From Lycium barbarum (lineage: Eukaryota > Streptophyta > Magnoliopsida > Solanales > Solanaceae), in NCBI RefSeq assembly GCF_019175385.1, contig NC_083345.1, positions 13,416,027-13,480,026 of the forward strand: a stretch of 64,000 nucleotides of DNA, given 5' to 3'. Shown piece by piece: positions 23,755 to 36,000 of the stretch (position 1 is the stretch's first letter; each line of letters opens with the position of its first letter). The notes below the pieces were generated by a model. That model was not told where the DNA came from. It worked only from the letters and a program-made list of their open reading frames with translations, and ran no database searches. Made by a program: the position numbers and the translations under genes.

Positions 23755-24081
23755 AGTTGATCAAGAATCAACTAGATAGAAGAACTGAAAGAGAGGAAAA
23801 TAAAAAGAAGTTTGATGGGTTTTTCTGTTACTACTATTTTGGGGGGTATTAAATGGGTGAAGATGGAGCGTTTCTTTTCAAATGGAAGTTTCTGAAGACG
23901 TAGGAAATTAGAAAAATAATAACGTAGTCATGGGTGGGAGGCTACGAGATGAATTAAGCTTTTGATAATTATTTGGGAATAACTGAGTCGGTTGACAGTT
24001 GGGGGTGTGGTTTTCTTGTATTACTTCTGTTTTTCATACTCCAATCCCTGAGTTGCCTTTTGACTTGGAACTACTTTAGTG

Positions 24082-24791
24082 GTAGGGGTGGGCGCTCGGT
24101 TTTTCGGTTCGATTTTATCAAATTTCGATTTGGCTATTTTGGATTCGGTTTTTTGATGGTGGACACCAAACACCGAACCAAACTAGTTCGGTTCGGTTCT
24201 TTGGTTTCGGTTTTTTAAAGTTCGATTCGGTTCGGTTTCGGTTTTTTTCAATTCAGTTTTTTTAATATAATATTAGAAGTGATTCCATTGACACTAATTC
24301 ATATTCTCAAAAGCAATAAAACATAAAACTGATAAATTGAAATCAAAATCAAACAAACAGGATACACAAGAACAGAAAACTATAATCATGACATAGGATT
24401 ACTAGGTGTTATATACATACCGTAAGAATAATTAAAAAAACACATAAAGGATACATTAATCCTAAAAAGACATCCTAGTTACCTTTCTTTGTTAAGGATA
24501 TTTAATTTTTTCAATTGAAGTGAAAAATTAGGGATACAAATGCAAAAGAGGACTTATTACAATTGAGTTTTTTTTGCTTTAAACTTAATGGGTCTGGACT
24601 ATTTTAATTTTTGTGGGTAATGTATTAAATTTCGGTGCGCATTCGGTTTTTCGGTTCGGCTATTTCGGTTTCGGTTTTTTGACAATGGACACCAAACACC
24701 GAACCAAACTAGTTCGGTTCGATTCGGTTTGTTGAAGTTTCGGTTCGGTTCGGTTCGATTTTTCGGTTTTCGATATTTATGCCCAGCCCTA
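24082..24791. mobile_element. GGTTCGGTT-rich non-autonomous hAT-like element
   Basis: Ends TAGGGGTGGGC (from 24083) and, as reverse complement, TAGGGCTGGGC. The flanking repeat TTTAGTG (24075-24081, 24793-24799) is present once, in diverged form, at the matching site of unit A (ACTGCTTTACACCTTAGC near 6798-6815). The interior near each end is rich in CGGTTCGGTTC and contains the same ACCAAACACCGAACC block in both halves. No transposase. Confidence 0.75.
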
Positions 24792-24909
24792 TTTTAGTGC
24801 CTTAGCTTCGGTAGCTACAGTTCCACCCAGTCTTTTTTATTTTTATTTAAAAAAAAAATTGAGTGAGAGTTATTGCAATATTCCTTATATTATATTTTAC
24901 ATGATACTA

Positions 24910-25156
24910 CTCTATCTGTTTCAATTTATATGATATTTTTCATTTTTTGAGATTCAAACTGTATTAATGTTGGCCAATATTTAGAGATGAATTTTTTTCA
25001 CTAAGTTGATATGAGAAAAGTTGCAACTTATAGTACTTTTCAATTATATAAATTTTTAATTTTAAAATATTGAGTTAATTTAATTCAATTTAGCTTTAAA
25101 ATTTAGTCAAATTGATTCTTGAAAGAAATGTATCACATAAATTGAGACAGAGAGAG
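24910..25156. mobile_element. Stowaway-type MITE
   Basis: Left end CTCTATCTGTTTCAATTTAT, reverse complement of right end CTCTCTCTGTCTCAATTTAT, TA on both sides, 247 bp. Not found at the corresponding place in unit A. Confidence 0.75.
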
Positions 25157-25949
25157 TAGTGGTTTTGAGTATAAGTTCCGCATACTAATGACGTTTTTTC
25201 ACACTATTAAATTACTTAAAATGTAAATTTCTATATAAATATTAATGGGTAATCTGAAAGGAGGCAATCTTTTATAAAAGGTTAAAATATAGTGTCCGTG
25301 AATATAATTCAAATTCTTTCTTTTTTAGTTTTGGAAGAGTAACATATTTATATATTTCAATTTAATTAGTTACTTCCTATTTGATCAAGATTGAGAAAAA
25401 GTGGGTGGCTGGAGTTGGGGCATATAGAAGGGCAGTTCGGTGCACAAAGCATTCGGTGTTAGCAGGGTCAGAAAATGGCCGCACCAAAAGTGTTATGTAA
25501 ATAGCCTAACCTAATGTTCAAATGCAAACTTTTGACAAATTTAGGTTAAAGCTGCTTATGTGTGTGTGTGTTACTATTATTTGAGATAATACTTCTAAAC
25601 ACTGGATATTATTTTTATCATTTTCATGTCTTTGTACGTGAGATTTGTTGTTTACTTAGCTGATTGTGATGGGGAGAATTTTGGAAAATTCGTTTGTACC
25701 TTTTATTTTAGGTATAGGTAGTTGTAAATTCTTGTAGGCGTCCATAGTACACGCAAAATTTTACTTTGGATGTGATTTTGTGTACATTTGAAGAATATGA
25801 AATTTGAACAAAATTAATACCCATCACATGCCGTATACCTACCAATGCGTTGAACTCTACCTAAATAAATAAATACATTGACTTTTTTTACGCTGTGGGA
25901 ATTAAATTCACAGCGTGGAAGACTTTCGCCTGTATGTCTTCGTGGTGAG
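25157..25949. other. Unit C upstream DNA, no gene
   Basis: Homologous to about 7180-7998 of unit A (for example ACTTTCGCCTGTATGTCT at both). It contains no supported gene and ends at the insertion point of the 25-kb nest. Confidence 0.55.
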
Positions 25950-25982
25950 CGGTTTAATTCGGTTTTTGGTTAAAACCAAACA
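25950..25982. mobile_element. Left remnant of the outer GGTTTGGTT-rich element
   Basis: About 33 bp (CGGTTTAATTCGGTTTTTGG, then TTAAAACC) sit between the unit C target sequence (TGGTGAG, 25943-25949) and the truncated Athila LTR. The other part of the element is at 50749-51134. Confidence 0.5.
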
Positions 25983-26653
25983 ACGGGTCTAACAATTTAC
26001 ATGAGTACCCTTTCTTTGAGGGAGGTCGCTGAGCGACCCCTAAAAAACTTGCCAGGGCCTCACTTTGAGCCACGCTCGGCGAGGTCCCCTTCTCGTTTTA
26101 CACTTAGAAAAATTCTAGACTCTTGCATTTTGAAGCCCATGCTCGCTGAACGAGATCCAAAACTTGCTCATGCCTCACCTTGAGCCACGCTCGGCGAGGT
26201 CACTCTTCAATTTCACACTTGGACAATTTCTCCAACTTCTGCACTCTTGTACACCACAATCGCTGAGCGAGGCTTAAAACTCGACTGTGCCTCGCCTTGA
26301 GCCACGCTCGGCGAGGTCACATGTCAACTTTGCACTTAGCCAATTTCTTCCATATTTGGCAAATTTCATGCTCCTCGCTGAGCGAGGTCTAGGGCTCGCC
26401 AGTTGCTCGCTTTGGCCTGAGCTCGGCGAGGCGTCTCTTCATTTTGACAATTAGACGAGTTTTGCGTGCAATTTCCATTTTCGTCCGAATCACCGCGCAT
26501 TTTCTCCAAAATTGCCTGGTTGCATCAAACACACACGTATTAGCTCGTAATGCAAGAATAATGATTAGTTAGGTGTATTTAGCTTAATTCGTCCTCTAAA
26601 CAAGGTAGAATATGGGTAATATACGGCGGATAAGCGTATAAATACGCCTAACA
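25983..26653 (-). repeat. Truncated 3' LTR of the Athila element
   Basis: Nearly identical to 50087-50748 of the 5' LTR, differing by scattered substitutions and small indels. About 914 bp corresponding to 49173-50086 are missing, so the LTR lacks its own 3' end. On the minus strand it starts TGTTAGGCGTATTTATACGC. It contains four units of the palindromic GCTGAGCGA array. Confidence 0.88.
26031..26432. repeat. Tandem array of paired GCTGAGCGAGG / GCTCGGCGAGG motifs in the LTR
   Basis: Four units spaced about 109-121 bp (26031, 26142, 26251, 26372). Each has a near-palindrome of the type TCGCTGAGCGA, followed about 45 bp later by CGCTCGGCGAG. The first is an almost perfect palindrome, GGTCGCTGAGCGACC. 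Confidence 0.85.
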
Positions 26654-26669
26654 TTACCACCCCACACTT
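26654..26669 (-). other. Polypurine tract of the Athila element
   Basis: The minus strand reads AAGTGTGGGGTGGTAA directly before the 3' LTR. It is the second-strand primer site of LTR retrotransposons. Confidence 0.75.
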
Positions 26670-27366
26670 AAACCTTTGTTCGTCCTCGAACAAAATGCTA
26701 GATACACCCAACTTCACTTTCAATTCACAAAACACTACCACATTAAACAGGTCTGCATCAGAATAAGGTGACCACGACATTTTAAACATTTACAAAGACA
26801 TCTAAAACACGACACGAATTTCACACATGCCAACAACTTTGTCAAACATCCTAGCCTCTAAACTGACTCATTCGTATGAATATAGGCAAAAATAGTCCTG
26901 CCGCCTAATAAAGGAATCAAACATGACACTAATCTCTTACCAATCATGTTCCCTCACTTCAAAGAGAGTTGCCCAACATTTTCAATCAACACATAATACG
27001 GGCGATGACTAGAAAGAATTTCGCTCACTCTCACAAGAAGATTCACATGCTCATACAACGTACCATAGGCTTGCCCTTACCGTCATACTCTTTTAACAAA
27101 AGAATATCAAGCATAGGATCAAATAGGACTTTTATAGGTGTAATGTCGGCTGAGGGACGGGTAGGAATTATTTGGGTAAATAGTGACTAACTTCCCTAAG
27201 CACTTTAAGACATATACGATATCACTCTTCTATGCGCTTCTTCTTGTTTCATCAGTATCTCAATCATTTTTTCTCACTTCACCTTATGCAGCCTTTACAA
27301 ATTAAGCACTCTCTTTATTTTCCGCATACGCCACTAGCAAGGAGCAATTTTTCTATTGTTCATTTC

Positions 27367-27410
<44 letters not shown>

Positions 27411-28394
27411 GACTCCATACTATCAACATACACTCAACATATTCAACAAGTGCACCCCTAATCTAATTTTCCTCTAATTTTCGCCTTAACTTCCCCTTAT
27501 ATCTTCCCATTTACTTTCAAACGCTAAATTTCTAAAGTGCTTTAGGAGTTCGGGATCAAATATTATAGGATAAACCAACAAAAGGGATAGCTAGGATGTG
27601 GCTATCAAAGAAAATAGGCTAATGGCTCAAAGGGGCTGACAAGGATCATTACATATGGGTAGGCAAAATAGACTGTTAAAATTATGGCTAACAAAGAATT
27701 GCCTATATCATCTCCTAATGCAACACACTTTGTTTCATTTCGTAGACATACCGGGCAAGTTCTAGACATCAATACAAGACACATAATATATATAACAACA
27801 CTCACCACACATGGCACGCTCATGGTTCAAGATGGATCACATTGACCCTCTATCTAGCAAACCAGAACACGAATTCAATTTAAGCCTAAATGTTTCTACG
27901 AGTCAACTAAAAGGACTTAGGCTATTCAACACCCGTTATTAATTTTTAAGCATGATTTCACGTCCACAAAATTTCGAGGCTTGCTCATGTTGCCAATGGT
28001 GTACCTCATTCCTAGCACCTAGCATTCAATTGGTTCACTAGGGCTCACACTCGACGCGACTAAAAAATAAATAAATTTTAGGGTTCAAAATAACCCCCCG
28101 GAAAAGAACCGAAAACAAAAACCAAGAGGTGCGCTAACTACTAGCACGACACAACAAAATAATAATAACTACTACTATATTAATTACTACTGATTCCAGG
28201 CCATGAATAGTTTTGAAGTATCACAACCTATAATATCCTAAGCATAAAGGAAAGAAAAAAAAAACAAGTCAACATAGTACTGAATATTACAGACCCAAAA
28301 TAAAAGAGTTTACTCCCACCCCACACTTAAAATCAAGCACTGTCCTCAGTGCACAAATGTAGAGCCAAAATAGGGGTAAGAAATAACTCCCTGT
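26670..28394 (-). other. Non-coding 3' part of the Athila internal region
   Basis: No reading frame of note. It includes a 39-base poly-T run (27371-27409) and a repeated CCCACACTTAAA motif (26663, 28320). Long untranslated 3' regions are usual in this family. Confidence 0.6.
27371..27409. repeat. Poly-T homopolymer tract
   Basis: About 39 consecutive T residues. Confidence 0.95.
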
Positions 28395-29737
28395 CTAGTC
28401 ATCACTCTCATCCTGATAGTCAGCCTCAGCATCATCACCAGACTCCGCATCACTGCTCGTGGAGGCAGCATCTGTATCACCCACATCACTATCCATCTGC
28501 TCCTCCTCATCCACAACTGCATCTACTGGCTCCTCTTGCTCTGGCTCGGAAGAAGCTATATCATCATCTAAGGGCTCCTCATACTCCTCCCCAAACTTGC
28601 ATAACACCCTGGCATGTGCATTGAGCGAAAATCGCTCATCAACATAGGCTAGTTGCTCAGCTGTCGCAGCGTGTGGGCTAAGTGTCAACTGAAGGCGCTG
28701 GAGTGCATACATGTTGGCCATGATGGAATCATCTCTAGCATGAAGCTGAGGAGCTTTCAGAGTCTGCCCATGAATATCATCCGGGTTTTTCACCCGGGTC
28801 ACATCAATAGCTGGTCCTATCACTGGAACCTTACCATCTAGAGCCTCCTCATCCACATCTTCCTTACGACAAATATGAGTGAGGGTACTGCCAAATAAAA
28901 GCCTGCAGGCTTCTTATCCTTTGCGAATTTTTTCATGTTCTCTCTTCAGTATCGCCTCCGTATTAATTCGCTGACCCGACATCAAATCATATCCCATGCA
29001 AATCCTCTCTCTACTCACATCAGAATAGTGGCCCACCGGCATAATCCTCGCACATACAATTTGGAGCCACACCCTTGCCTTTTGTGTCATGTGGGCAAAG
29101 GGAAAAGATTTATGTGCATTATTATCAGAACTGCGAAGCCACCTAGCATTTGACTGGGGTCCACATAGAGTATGCCTCATTGTCGATAAGGAGGCCGAAG
29201 AACCAACTGCTCAAAAGCATCCTTGTCAACACCCATCGGGGTCCCTAAAAAATCACATATATAGTTATCAGTAAAAGGCACTACCACACCTTGAACAAAA
29301 ATTTCATCCTCATCATCAACAACCCAATTAGCATACACCTCGCGCACTAAATACATGTTACATATACCTGGGTCTTTAAAGACGAACAACAAGCCCAACT
29401 CATAAATTCGCGTTCAGATGTCAAAATGTTGTGCTTTGAGGCTAGCTTCCTGAACAGGTGTCTCAAGCAGGCATTTCATTGATTTGAACTTTTTGTACCA
29501 CTCACGCCCGTAATCCTGCACCCAGTACAACCCATATTTGCTTTTCACTCTCTTTTGTTATTGCCCTTGAGGTTGATCAGCTTGGTGCGGTTGGCCATTT
29601 TCATCCGCAACCGGTATAGAGCTAGGGCCATGTGAAGGTTGGCCCTTAGAATATTGGCCAGTACGAGCTCTTTTCCTAGTTGGATTATCAGTGGCCTTCT
29701 TCTTTCCGGTGCCTCCCTTTTGCTTTGGTTTTCCCAT
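28395..29737 (-). pseudogene. Env-like / plant transposon-protein ORF of Athila, broken
   Basis: Starts with ATG at 29737 (MGKPKQKGG, basic N-terminus). It continues through a domain with LVREVYANW, VVVPFTDNYICDFLG and ARVWLQIVCARIMP, which resembles the putative plant transposon protein domain found downstream of integrase in Athila elements. It ends in a very acidic tail (DDDIASSEPEQEE ... DESDD). In-frame stops occur in the linker (about 29560), before the domain (about 29408) and after it (about 28915). There is also a one-base frameshift at about 29178. The product's role is not established; in this family it is called env-like by position only. Confidence 0.7.
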
Positions 29738-30262
29738 ACTTTAGCGCCTGTGTCAACCAAACAAAAACATTAGTATGGTGCTAGAAGTGGCTAACTAACT
29801 AAGTCAATTGGGTGTCGGAACGACCCCACACTTAGTTCACTAGCGGGGGTGTCAACTAGTCACGTGAATGGTACTTAGACTTGCCATGAAATTTGTTGGC
29901 AACATTTTTATCGACGCGACTAGCAACATCCAATTTCAAAGCTTTCATAGCTTGAAATTGCAGCAAACCATCCCACACTTAAATTTTTGCACATTCGTGA
30001 GGCAAATCACACAACCTAACATCCTACGACTAATGTTCCCTCAAGATGGTCATCATCCATCCGTCATTGGGACCATTCTGCCCATGAATATACTTTGAGG
30101 CATTTCATCGAACACTTGGGATGCATTGTTTGTGCAACAGCCTATTTAATGGTCAAAGGGTGGTGAACAACCAAAATTTGGACTTGGAATTCAAGCACTA
30201 AGCAACTTTCACCATTAAAATAAACTGAAAAGCTTCTATTTTTCATACTTTTAGAACACAAG
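29738..30262 (-). other. Athila internal spacer, no gene
   Basis: Untranslated sequence between the hAT MITE and the env-like ORF. It has two CCCACACTTA motifs (29825, 29972). Confidence 0.5.
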
Positions 30263-30967
30263 TAGGGCTGTTCACAGTTTTGGTTAAAACCAAAACCAAA
30301 CCGAATAAAATAACCGACATTTGGTTAGTTTGGTTTGGTTTGGTTTTAAATTTGAAAAACCGATAATATTTGGTTTGGTTATGGTTATAGTAAAAAATAA
30401 CTGAATAAATAACCGAACCAAACCGATAATTATATACATAAAATTTATAATTATTTATATGTATAATATTAGCTTTTTATAAATAATTAAAGATATTTTA
30501 TACCTTTTAATTATTAATTTAATTTTGGTCTACTTATTTTTAAGGCCCATGTCTTAAAAGAATATGTCCAACAATCCAAGCCCAACTCTAATAAGTCGTA
30601 AGCATAAGGGTTGTTTGTATTTTGAAACCTCTGTTTGACTTGTTCTTTTGAATCTAAACTGCGTTGCAAGTTTGGTCCACCTGATTTGCCAACAACGTGT
30701 CTTTCCCTCAATATGCAGCAAAGTTCACCCTTGTGGGCTATGAGGAAAAAAGAGTTTCATAAGAAATTTGAAGAATGTAGAGAGAGAATATTTGAATTGT
30801 CACGGCTAGTCATAAACCAAAAAACCGAACCAAACCGACAATAACCAAACCGGTGGTTATTATTTTACTTGGTTTTGTTATGGTTTTAGACATTTAAAAA
30901 CCGACTAAATTGGTTTGGTTATGGTTTTAACCAATAACCGACCCAAACCGAACTATGAACACCCCTA
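30263..30967. mobile_element. Non-autonomous hAT-type element nested in Athila
   Basis: 705 bp with a perfect 8-bp target duplication AACACAAG at 30255-30262 and 30968-30975. Terminal repeats are TAGGGCTGTTCACAGTT on the left and TAGGGGTGTTCATAGTT as reverse complement on the right. Subterminal regions are rich in GGTTTGGTTTGGTT and AACCAAACCG. No transposase frame. Confidence 0.92.
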
Positions 30968-30975
30968 AACACAAG

Positions 30976-31742
30976 CATTAATTAGAAGAAATGTCATCAT
31001 TTAATGTAATGGGGGAATGGAAATGGGATGAACACATACCATGAATCAGAAAGATAAAAAACGAAAATAGAAAGAAAGAAAATAAAAGAAACTTACTAGA
31101 ATTTGGAGGGCAAACACCCTAGAATGGAGATGAAGGTTTGTTGTGGTGAAGAGTTTTAGGGGAATGGGGTATGGTTGAAAGAGTGAAGGATTTTTTTATT
31201 ATTTTGAAATTTGTGTGGGTCGACCCGACACAAAAAATCAGTTTTTTTTCTTTTCACCTCGCTGAGTGAGGCTGAAGGAGAGAAATGATCAAGCCTTAGC
31301 CCGCGCTCGGCGAGGCCTCGGATCATTTTTTGCCTTGGACTTTTTTTTTAACATTTTTTTCACGTTTTGACTCACCTGCTCGCCGAGCGAGCCCTAAAGC
31401 AAGAATAAGCCTCGCTTTGAGCCATGCTCAGCGAGGTACCTGATCACCTTTTTCATAGAAATTTTTTTCGCCCCATTTGTCCACATTTCGCTGTTTCGCC
31501 CATTTTCACCTTTTTGCCTGCAAAACACCACTTCAACACTGCCCATTAGCATGAATTAAAATCCTAACTATGAAAGCAATAAAACGTTGGGTTGCCTCCC
31601 AACCAGCGCCATAGTTTAGGTCGTGGCACGACTCCCCTTATTTTTATTTTTTTGTTTTTTCTTATACGTATTACATTACAAACTTGGGTTGCCTCCCGCG
31701 AAGCGCCTTAGTTAACGTCGTGGCCCGACGCAGGTCCTTCGC
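30976..31742 (-). other. Athila spacer between integrase and env-like ORF, with GCTGAGCGAGG-type motifs
   Basis: No frame is supported. Two units of the same paired palindrome found in the LTR occur at 31258-31318 and 31380-31437. Two near-identical GGTTGCCTCCC-containing segments lie at 31590-31635 and 31685-31730. Confidence 0.6.
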
Positions 31743-31968
31743 TTACTCATTCAAAATATCTACTGAGGTCTTGTGTCTGTCCACATCCTCAGCCCAATAA
31801 TGCTTCACCCTTTGTCCATTAACCAAGAAAGTTTCCTCGGTCTCTGCCTTATGCAACTCCACAGCTCCATGCTTGGTCACACTTACCACTTCAAAAGGAC
31901 CTGACCATTTCGATCTCAGCTTGCCAAGGAACAGCTTGAGCCTTGAGTTAAATAACAAGACCAACTGG
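31743..31968 (-). pseudogene. C-terminal end of the Athila integrase
   Basis: Encodes PGQLVLLFNSRLKLF then KLRSKWSGPFEVVSV, the conserved end of gypsy integrases, up to a stop at 31743. It is cut off from the rest of the integrase (36983-38630) by the 5.0-kb insertion 31974-36977. Confidence 0.85.
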
Positions 31969-32166
31969 CCAGGTGTTGACACCCAATTTTGCCCCGCCTT
32001 CCTTCAAAAATATTTATTGGCATTTCTAATGTTTTTAATAGCTTAAGAATAGTCATTTATACTTTACCGCAATTTTAATTAGCTTTCTATTAATACCGCC
32101 GTTTATTATCCAATTATAGCCATTGCCTATTATCATTATTATTACTGTTATTGTCGTTATCATTAC

Positions 32167-32217
<51 letters not shown>
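32167..32217. repeat. (TTA)n microsatellite
   Basis: About 17 ATT/TTA trinucleotides in a row inside the 5.0-kb element. Confidence 0.95.
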
Positions 32218-33087
32218 GATCACTTTTAACATTTTTATTTACCGTCTTATGCATACACGCATCGTATTTATTTTATGCAATTAAACAATAGCATTTATTT
32301 ACCGTTAAACTTTAAAATATTATCTCACGGCTATTACGACGTTGTATAATTTTATTTAGTAATAAATATACTTTATAGCAAGTAATATTTTAGCACACGT
32401 TAATATATAATTAATGGAAGAGGATCTCTTATTTAAATTTAGAAGCCCAAATGGTTTCTTTCATTCAGCCAATATTAGCCCAAATCCGAGCCCAATCAAT
32501 ACACAAATATTTTCGGATCAATCCATAATCAGCCCACCATTCATTAAATCTACCCAAATGTTTTCAGACCAGGCCACATTTTAAGTTCATCAACCCATAT
32601 CCGTCTAAAATACCCGACCCGACCCATCTTTTTCTCTTAATCGATTCATCGTCTAAACCCTAAAGAAATCAGATCCGCCGCTCTTCCTCTTCTCTCCTCT
32701 CTATCTCTCTCTCTCCTCCCTCTCTCTCGACGAAAGTGATGAAATCGCAGACCCCTTTCACTCCCGCAGGCCATGCACAGTCAATTCAGGAAAGATGAAT
32801 TAATGCTCCATCAGGGTCAACGTTGAAAAGGCGATGCTTCCTCTTTTCTGTTTTGTTTCAATCTGAAGCCTTAATGAATTTAGTCTGTTTGTAAGTGCAA
32901 ATCTTTTCTTTTATCATCCCTTCTGATTTTCGAGTACAAAGTTTTAATGGGATTTTGTCTCTTTCTGGCTTTTCTGATCGGGCGTGTGAAATATCTACCC
33001 AAATCCGAACGTTTGGATTTGGGGGTGGAGCGTTTTTTACCAGAAATCCCGTCTAATTTCGAACACCAGAAAACCCTAAAATTCGCC

Positions 33088-33095
33088 TATAAATA
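33088..33095 (+). promoter_or_regulatory. TATA-like box of LTR family 1 (5.0-kb copy)
   Basis: TATAAATA lies 1.1 kb into the element, downstream of a CTCTCTCT-rich stretch. The sister element has TATAAAAA at 44427-44434 in an equivalent context. Confidence 0.5.
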
Positions 33096-36000
33096 TTCGC
33101 TTCTTGATCCATTTTAAGAGAGTTCTTTTTAGCCGCCTCAATCCCCCCTAAAAATATTAACTCACTGCTTCTTGATATTCGAAGTGTCGAATCATTTTTT
33201 ATTCTCATTTTTGCCCTGTTAATGTTTCGAATCCGAGTGCATCCAAACTCGGAGGTTGTAGCTATTTCAAGGGTATATCGGGGACCCCGCACCCACTTCG
33301 CTGCACCCGAAGAAGGTTCGTAATTTCCCCTGTCCCTTTTATTTTTCTTGCATTGTTTTTCTAGTTTAAATTATCCATGCCTATGTGTTGATGTTAATTT
33401 TAGCTTAGTTAAGCATGTTATGTGTTAATTTAGTTGGTCTATTGTGTTAAGCATGTTCTTGTGTTAAGTTGATTTAACCTGTTTAAATAAGTATGTTTAG
33501 TAGTGAAACATGTTTGTATATTAGCCTTAGTTCAGTTTGATTTTTAGTTAAAATGCCTGATAGGTTAGCTTAGCTTAATATGCTTTAACTAAGCATGTTG
33601 TGTTAGCTTGGTTCAGTTTGATCTTGGTTCTTATCCTGCTAAGCATGTTAATATAGTTAAACCCCTGTGGCTGATTATCTTGTTGTTTGATTATGCTAAA
33701 TCTTCACACATGTTTAGTTAGTATATGTGATCAGTCTACATTTCAGATACTTGCTAATCATGTTTAACTTTAATTAACCATGTTTGTATAGTGTGAATGT
33801 TTGGTCTGCTAATCAGTAACTGCCTAGCTGTATACATGTTATCTTCAATCTAAACTAGGGTTGTTTGTCGGAGGTTTCTTTCTGTAAATGATTAGTTACA
33901 TGTCTTAGGCAACCTGCTTACAAACTTTAGTTTCATCTATGGTTAGTTAAGCCTAAACTAGCTTAGGAGGGTTTTGTATGGACTAAATACATGTCTATGG
34001 TTGTTTAAAGGTGATTTGTATGCTTGAATCATTAGTAATGCATGTTTAAAGGTTTACATCTTGCTGAACTATATTGTGCACCTTTCATTTGAATTAAATC
34101 ATGTATCATGTGCTTAGCTAAGAGTATCATTTAATAGAATTGAGTGTGTCTCATGAGGGTAGCATATGCATATGATTCATGTCCCATTCTACTTGCATCA
34201 AAATCATGTATCCATGTATGTATCACTAGTTTGTCCATTCTTAGCTTAGCATGATATCATTAAAATTCTGTTTGTCTTATTAGTGGATATCATGCGACTG
34301 TTGACATCAGCATAAACTCATATGGTCTTATTTAGTTAAAAATAGTTGATAAATGTTTTTTAACAAGTTTAAAGAGGGCTGTAAGTTCAAGTCCAGCATT
34401 CTGTATACATGTAGCATCTCTCAAGTGAATCCTATGTGTGTCTTAAGGTGCATTAGTGACTGATTAATGCTGAAATGTTAGTTGCATGTCAAGATGTTCA
34501 TTCTCTGCTGAATTTGACCTTGTTTTATTCACTTCTGCATATAGTGTTTGTCTCTTGAAAGTGTCACATGAATCTGCTAAATGCATATTCTCCAGAAGTA
34601 CTTAGCCTCAAAATGTTGGTATTTGCTACTCTTATGAAATCATGCCTGCTTAGTTCTTCTTGTGACCATACGAGAGTAAATCACTTAGATATTTCACTTG
34701 TGTCATGTTGCACCTCTCCCCTTTCCTCTTGGTGTGTTCTTCTGTTTCCAGGCATCTGGTATATGCCATGTTAAACATGAATCCAGTGTGCACATTTGGT
34801 TGATGTTTGCTGAATATTGTGTCCCTTTTTTGTGGAGGGCCTTTTATATATTTTAAAATAATGACATAAGTAAGTCAAACAAGTTGAAATCTGCTTGTTG
34901 CTATGTCACCCCAGATAGAGTACTACTAAATAATTTTCTTAAGCCTAAATATATGTTTGGTTGGGTTCATTATATTTAGTTGTAATGGTAGTCTCTTTGC
35001 TTCGTTTTTACTCAGCTTACTGTATTGACTGATCCTGCTGTCCCCTGTTTGGTTTCTTCATGTCTGGTTGTTATATTCAAGTCTCCTTTTTTGTTCTCTG
35101 TTAATTTAGTTCAGCGTCTGGTATGAATGCTTAGTGTCACTGTTCTCCCTGTTTAAATTCCTCATGATTAAGCAGTGTTTAATCTCCTCATTTCGGGTAT
35201 GCCATCAGATGTATAGAAATTAGTTGGTTTGCTTAATTTGTGTTAACTGATTCAGCCAGCTCCGTAAAGCATGTTATGTTTCTGCATCTATTTAAATTTT
35301 ATATGCTCTTACATTATAAGTATACCTGTATTGATTATGTATATGTATGTATATGACCAGCACACTTTAGCTAATACATTTATGGGGAGATTAGTTGGTC
35401 ATTATGGATTAAGCTTGAACCCTTCCCGTACCATGCTTGGGATTCCTGGAAATCCCTTGGAACTTGTGCAACATCGGGAAGACGGGGGCAAAAGCTTTCC
35501 AATATTAACCCTCTAAGCCTCCTTATAAATGTGTATATATGAAGTATACTCAAATATACATAATATATATACAAGTCACTGATCGTTTTTTTTTTTAATT
35601 TACATTATATATGTTTAGCCTTATTTATTCATTACGTACATTTCTAAGTCTGTCCTTTTTTTTTACATGTACACCTCGGGGCGAAATGGAGTCTTCATAA
35701 AGACTCATTGTCCGAGCAGTCTCATTTTGAGACTGAGCTGCTATTGGACTTCGAATCTGCATTCCCAGTCGCTTCTCTCATTTCTTCGAATTTATCTGAA
35801 CAAAACTTGGAGGAAATCCCGGGATTCTCATTTGCCTCTTAACATACTCTTTTCCTCTCCTGGGAAATAGGCTGAAACGAAAAAAAAAAAAAGAATAAAA
35901 AAGAGAAAGGGAAATAGCTGCTGCATTACTTAACTCTTTTCTTATTATTGATTATCTCGGCTTCTTATAGGTTTTTGATCGTATATCTTATTTAGAATGA

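Noticed and set aside
28349..29274. Plus-strand frames opposite the env-like ORF
   Set aside because: They are antisense shadows of the acidic tail and transposon-protein domain.
34568..35870. Short plus-strand frames inside the 5.0-kb element
   Set aside because: They are not conserved in the sister element at 43605-47205 and carry no motif; the element appears non-coding.
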